Shown here: piece by piece, positions 30,908 to 32,367 of the stretch
Layout: each line of letters begins with the position of its first letter
Numbering within the stretch: the first letter of the stretch is position 1
Source of the DNA: Zygnema circumcarinatum
Taxonomy: Eukaryota > Streptophyta > Zygnematophyceae > Zygnematales > Zygnemataceae
DNA: 32,367 bases
Direction of reading: 5' to 3'
NCBI GenBank assembly: GCA_037447605.1
Contig: CM074820.1
Location: 264,236 to 296,602, forward strand
Position numbers and translations under genes: made by a program
The notes under the pieces: model-generated
Told to the model about the DNA's origin: nothing
The model's input: the letters and a program-made list of their open reading frames with translations, nothing else
Databases searched by the model: none

Positions 30908-32228
30908 GTTTATTTCTTAGTCCCCTTCTAGATTCAGATCTGTTGGGGTTCAAAATTTGCCAAGTTTTCAACGTCCAAATGGATATTGACAGCTGGTTTA
31001 ATTGAATTCTGAACTTGAACAGGGATTTTTGAACCCGTATTTTGAATCATGGTACAGTATGGACATAGAACACCGGCTTCCGTTCAAATTCAACGCAATC
31101 ATCCACTTCCCCAACACTTATACCCCCCCGGAAGGACTCCATGTAGATCGAGCACATGAATTTTTGGGACCGATTGCTATAATTCATTTTGCAAATCCAT
31201 GGTTCAAACCATGGAAAAACCGAAATACAAGTTGCAGTGTTTGGTGTGAAGCATGGTTTAGGGTTCGGGATGAGCTAGAAAAAAATTCGTGGAAAAGATT
31301 GGACCCTGAAAACTTCCAAGTTATGGATGCGATTCCGTTTCCATGGTTGGATTTACGGAATCCGTTTGCCGTTAGACGGCACGCAAGGAAGCAGGCGAAG
31401 GGGGAAAGCGAAAATTCAAAAAACCGCAAACCCCACAGCACTGTGAAACCTGAAAACCCTAAAAAACTTGAAACTTCTAGAAATTTTAGTTATCCTAATG
31501 ACCCCATTGATCCTCTTGTGAAGGCAGAGACAGTGAGAAATGAAGGGTTTAAGGGGCATAGGAAAATGTGGGATGATAGAATGCAAAACGGGTCTAAAGC
31601 GGGAGATGAGAGTGGCGGGAGAAGTAAGGAGAGATGGGAGGATGGGGGAGGAGAGAGAGGGCATGAGAGTGAGAGAGAAGTGAGACAGCTACAAGGAAGA
31701 GATTATAGACCCTCAGGAATTACTGAGGAGACCCTTAAGAATCTACAGTCTTCGGAAACTCCTAAGAGAGAAAATTCTTTAGAAAACCTAACGGCTTATA
31801 ACAGGTCCCAAGGAGGGCTGGAAACGAGATATCAACCACCTGAAGAAATAGAGGACGAAGAAGAGGTAGAGGAGGAGTACGGCGAGAAGACAGTGGAGGG
31901 AGAGGAAGCGAAAGAGTTCAAGAGACATGCCTGGATATGGGAGAGAGAGAAACTCTCTCCCCCGGTGGTAGAGAGAACGATATCTCCACACGTGAGGAGG
32001 GGTTACGACGATGATGCTTTTGCTACCTTGCTTTTGAATGAGAATGAAACTTTTCTTGCAGGAACTTGGGGTCTCTCATATAGGCAGCATCACCAATTGG
32101 GGAAGGGGGGCATTTCTATGCGTCCCGCACTGCTTTTAGTTCTGTCGACCATTCCGGAGGATTCATGGCGGCCGTACAAGGTCCGCTTCGACCTTCCGTT
32201 GAGCATAGAAAGGATTTTACTGTCATAG
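27415..32228 (+). CDS. GT64-GT8 fusion glycosyltransferase, type II membrane protein
   Basis: Exons 27415-28271, 28578-29724, 30286-30714 and 31023-32228; junction phases 2, 0 and 0; CDS 3639 nt, 1212 aa. Layout: Pro-rich cytosolic tail 1-80, transmembrane anchor about 81-100 (LLLLFMYAFVVALIWYV), acidic Glu/Gly stem to about 230, GT64 domain about 232-435 (DMVTVLLSSSES, TGAVLWCYDDLVVD, FEVWKTNRKRLIGMTPR, GKYSLVV, LTEYTCKMP, DCSDLALNFL), a basic low-complexity insert, RSECLNQFSKLWDGMPL at 588-603, then GT8 about 657-875 (AYVFLVFSPEL, NAYAKLHAWALTEYTRVVY, LDID at 748-751, FNAGV, DDQGFLN, IHFANPWFKPW) and a 340-residue Lys/Glu-rich tail. GT64 members transfer HexNAc or hexose; GT8 members transfer glucose, glucuronate or related sugars. 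Golgi lumenal topology is expected. The first GT64 DxD Asp appears replaced by Tyr. Substrate unknown. Confidence 0.9.
28440..28540 (+). repeat. (CT)n then poly-C in first intron of GT64-GT8 gene
   Basis: About 37 CT units followed by 14 C, upstream of the CCCAG acceptor at 28577. Confidence 0.93.
29900..30272 (+). repeat. Pyrimidine tract with 60-bp subrepeats at an acceptor
   Basis: CT run, then about four copies of a CCATCC..CTCTTTCCCTCCCTTCC..AACCACTCCCTCC unit of roughly 60 bases, then further CT. It fills the second intron of the GT64-GT8 gene and ends near the GGCAG acceptor at 30285. Confidence 0.9.
30848..30907 (+). repeat. GA-rich tract in third intron of GT64-GT8 gene
   Basis: GAGAGACAGACAGAGAG sequence in the intron between DDQ and GFLN; purine-rich on the coding strand. 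Confidence 0.85.
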
Positions 32229-32246
32229 TTGAAAGCCTCAAAATTG

Positions 32247-32252
32247 AATAAA
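32247..32252 (+). terminator. Polyadenylation signal AATAAA
   Basis: Canonical AATAAA 19 bases after the stop codon of the GT64-GT8 gene. It is very close to the stop but is the only canonical copy before the end of the window. Confidence 0.5.
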
Positions 32253-32328
32253 ATAAGACCTCCTAGTGTTAGATGCGCAGGCGAAGCAAGCCACCAACCG
32301 GAGCGCCTCCTCGCCTTTCCCCACCCCT

Positions 32329-32330
32329 CC

Positions 32331-32367
<37 letters not shown>
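32329..32367 (+). repeat. (CT)n microsatellite at window edge
   Basis: CT-rich run that continues to the last base of the window. Confidence 0.93.

Noticed and set aside
30277-31005. A stand-alone GT8 gene starting near 30277
   Set aside because: The open frame has no ATG start (TTG), follows a pyrimidine tract with a clear CAG acceptor, and lacks the first GT8 strand, which is encoded at the end of the upstream GT64 exon.
1-32367. Transposable element genes, tRNA or rRNA genes
   Set aside because: I looked for reverse transcriptase, transposase or integrase motifs among the ORFs and for tRNA-like cloverleaf or rRNA segments by eye and found none; a computed search would be more sensitive.

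Overview
This window looks like nuclear DNA of a green plant in the broad sense (streptophyte: a land plant or a streptophyte alga). The evidence is a plant-type LRR N-terminal domain (SKNEC..WLGLTCD), LRRs of the plant GxIP type, a plant GT4-like glycosyltransferase, plant-type telomere-like AAACCCT repeats, and spliced genes with GT-AG introns. Intron sizes and divergence from flowering-plant relatives suggest an early-diverging lineage, but I cannot name the species. About half of the window is simple-sequence DNA (CT/GA, CCCT, telomere-like and minisatellite tracts), mostly in introns.

Layout, left to right. (1) About 170-4087 (+): the last exons of a GT4-like 'UDP-glycosyltransferase superfamily' protein, interrupted by a 2.4 kb intron filled by a minisatellite, where one conserved exon appears to be missing. 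(2) 4495-6422 (-): a three-exon gene of unknown function whose C-terminal half resembles a small conserved family that I recall mainly from bacteria. (3) 7738-15674 (+) and 16975-23174 (-): two paralogous genes, tail to tail, for secreted proteins made of signal peptide, plant LRR N-terminal domain, 11 or 13 LRRs and an eight-cysteine EGF-like module, with no kinase. Nearly every LRR is its own exon with phase-2 introns. (4) 23175-27414: intergenic, with a pyrimidine tract, a GA-rich minisatellite, a CCAAT-rich 24-bp tandem repeat and degenerate telomere-like sequence. (5) 27415-32228 (+): a four-exon gene for a type II membrane protein that fuses a GT64 (exostosin-type) domain to a GT8 (glycogenin/IPUT1/GUX-type) domain.

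The main finding is the GT64-GT8 fusion. One exon carries the end of GT64 and the first strand of GT8, and all three splice junctions agree in phase and with domain alignment, so the fusion is unlikely to be two adjacent genes. In plants, GT8 (IPUT1) and GT64 (GMT1, GINT1) enzymes act successively on the GIPC sphingolipid headgroup. A bifunctional headgroup enzyme is therefore an attractive hypothesis, but it is only inference. The LRR pair would act in the apoplast or cell wall; nothing in the window links it to the glycosyltransferases.

All exon models were built by hand from splice consensus, phase agreement and homology between the two paralogs. No transcripts or database searches were available.
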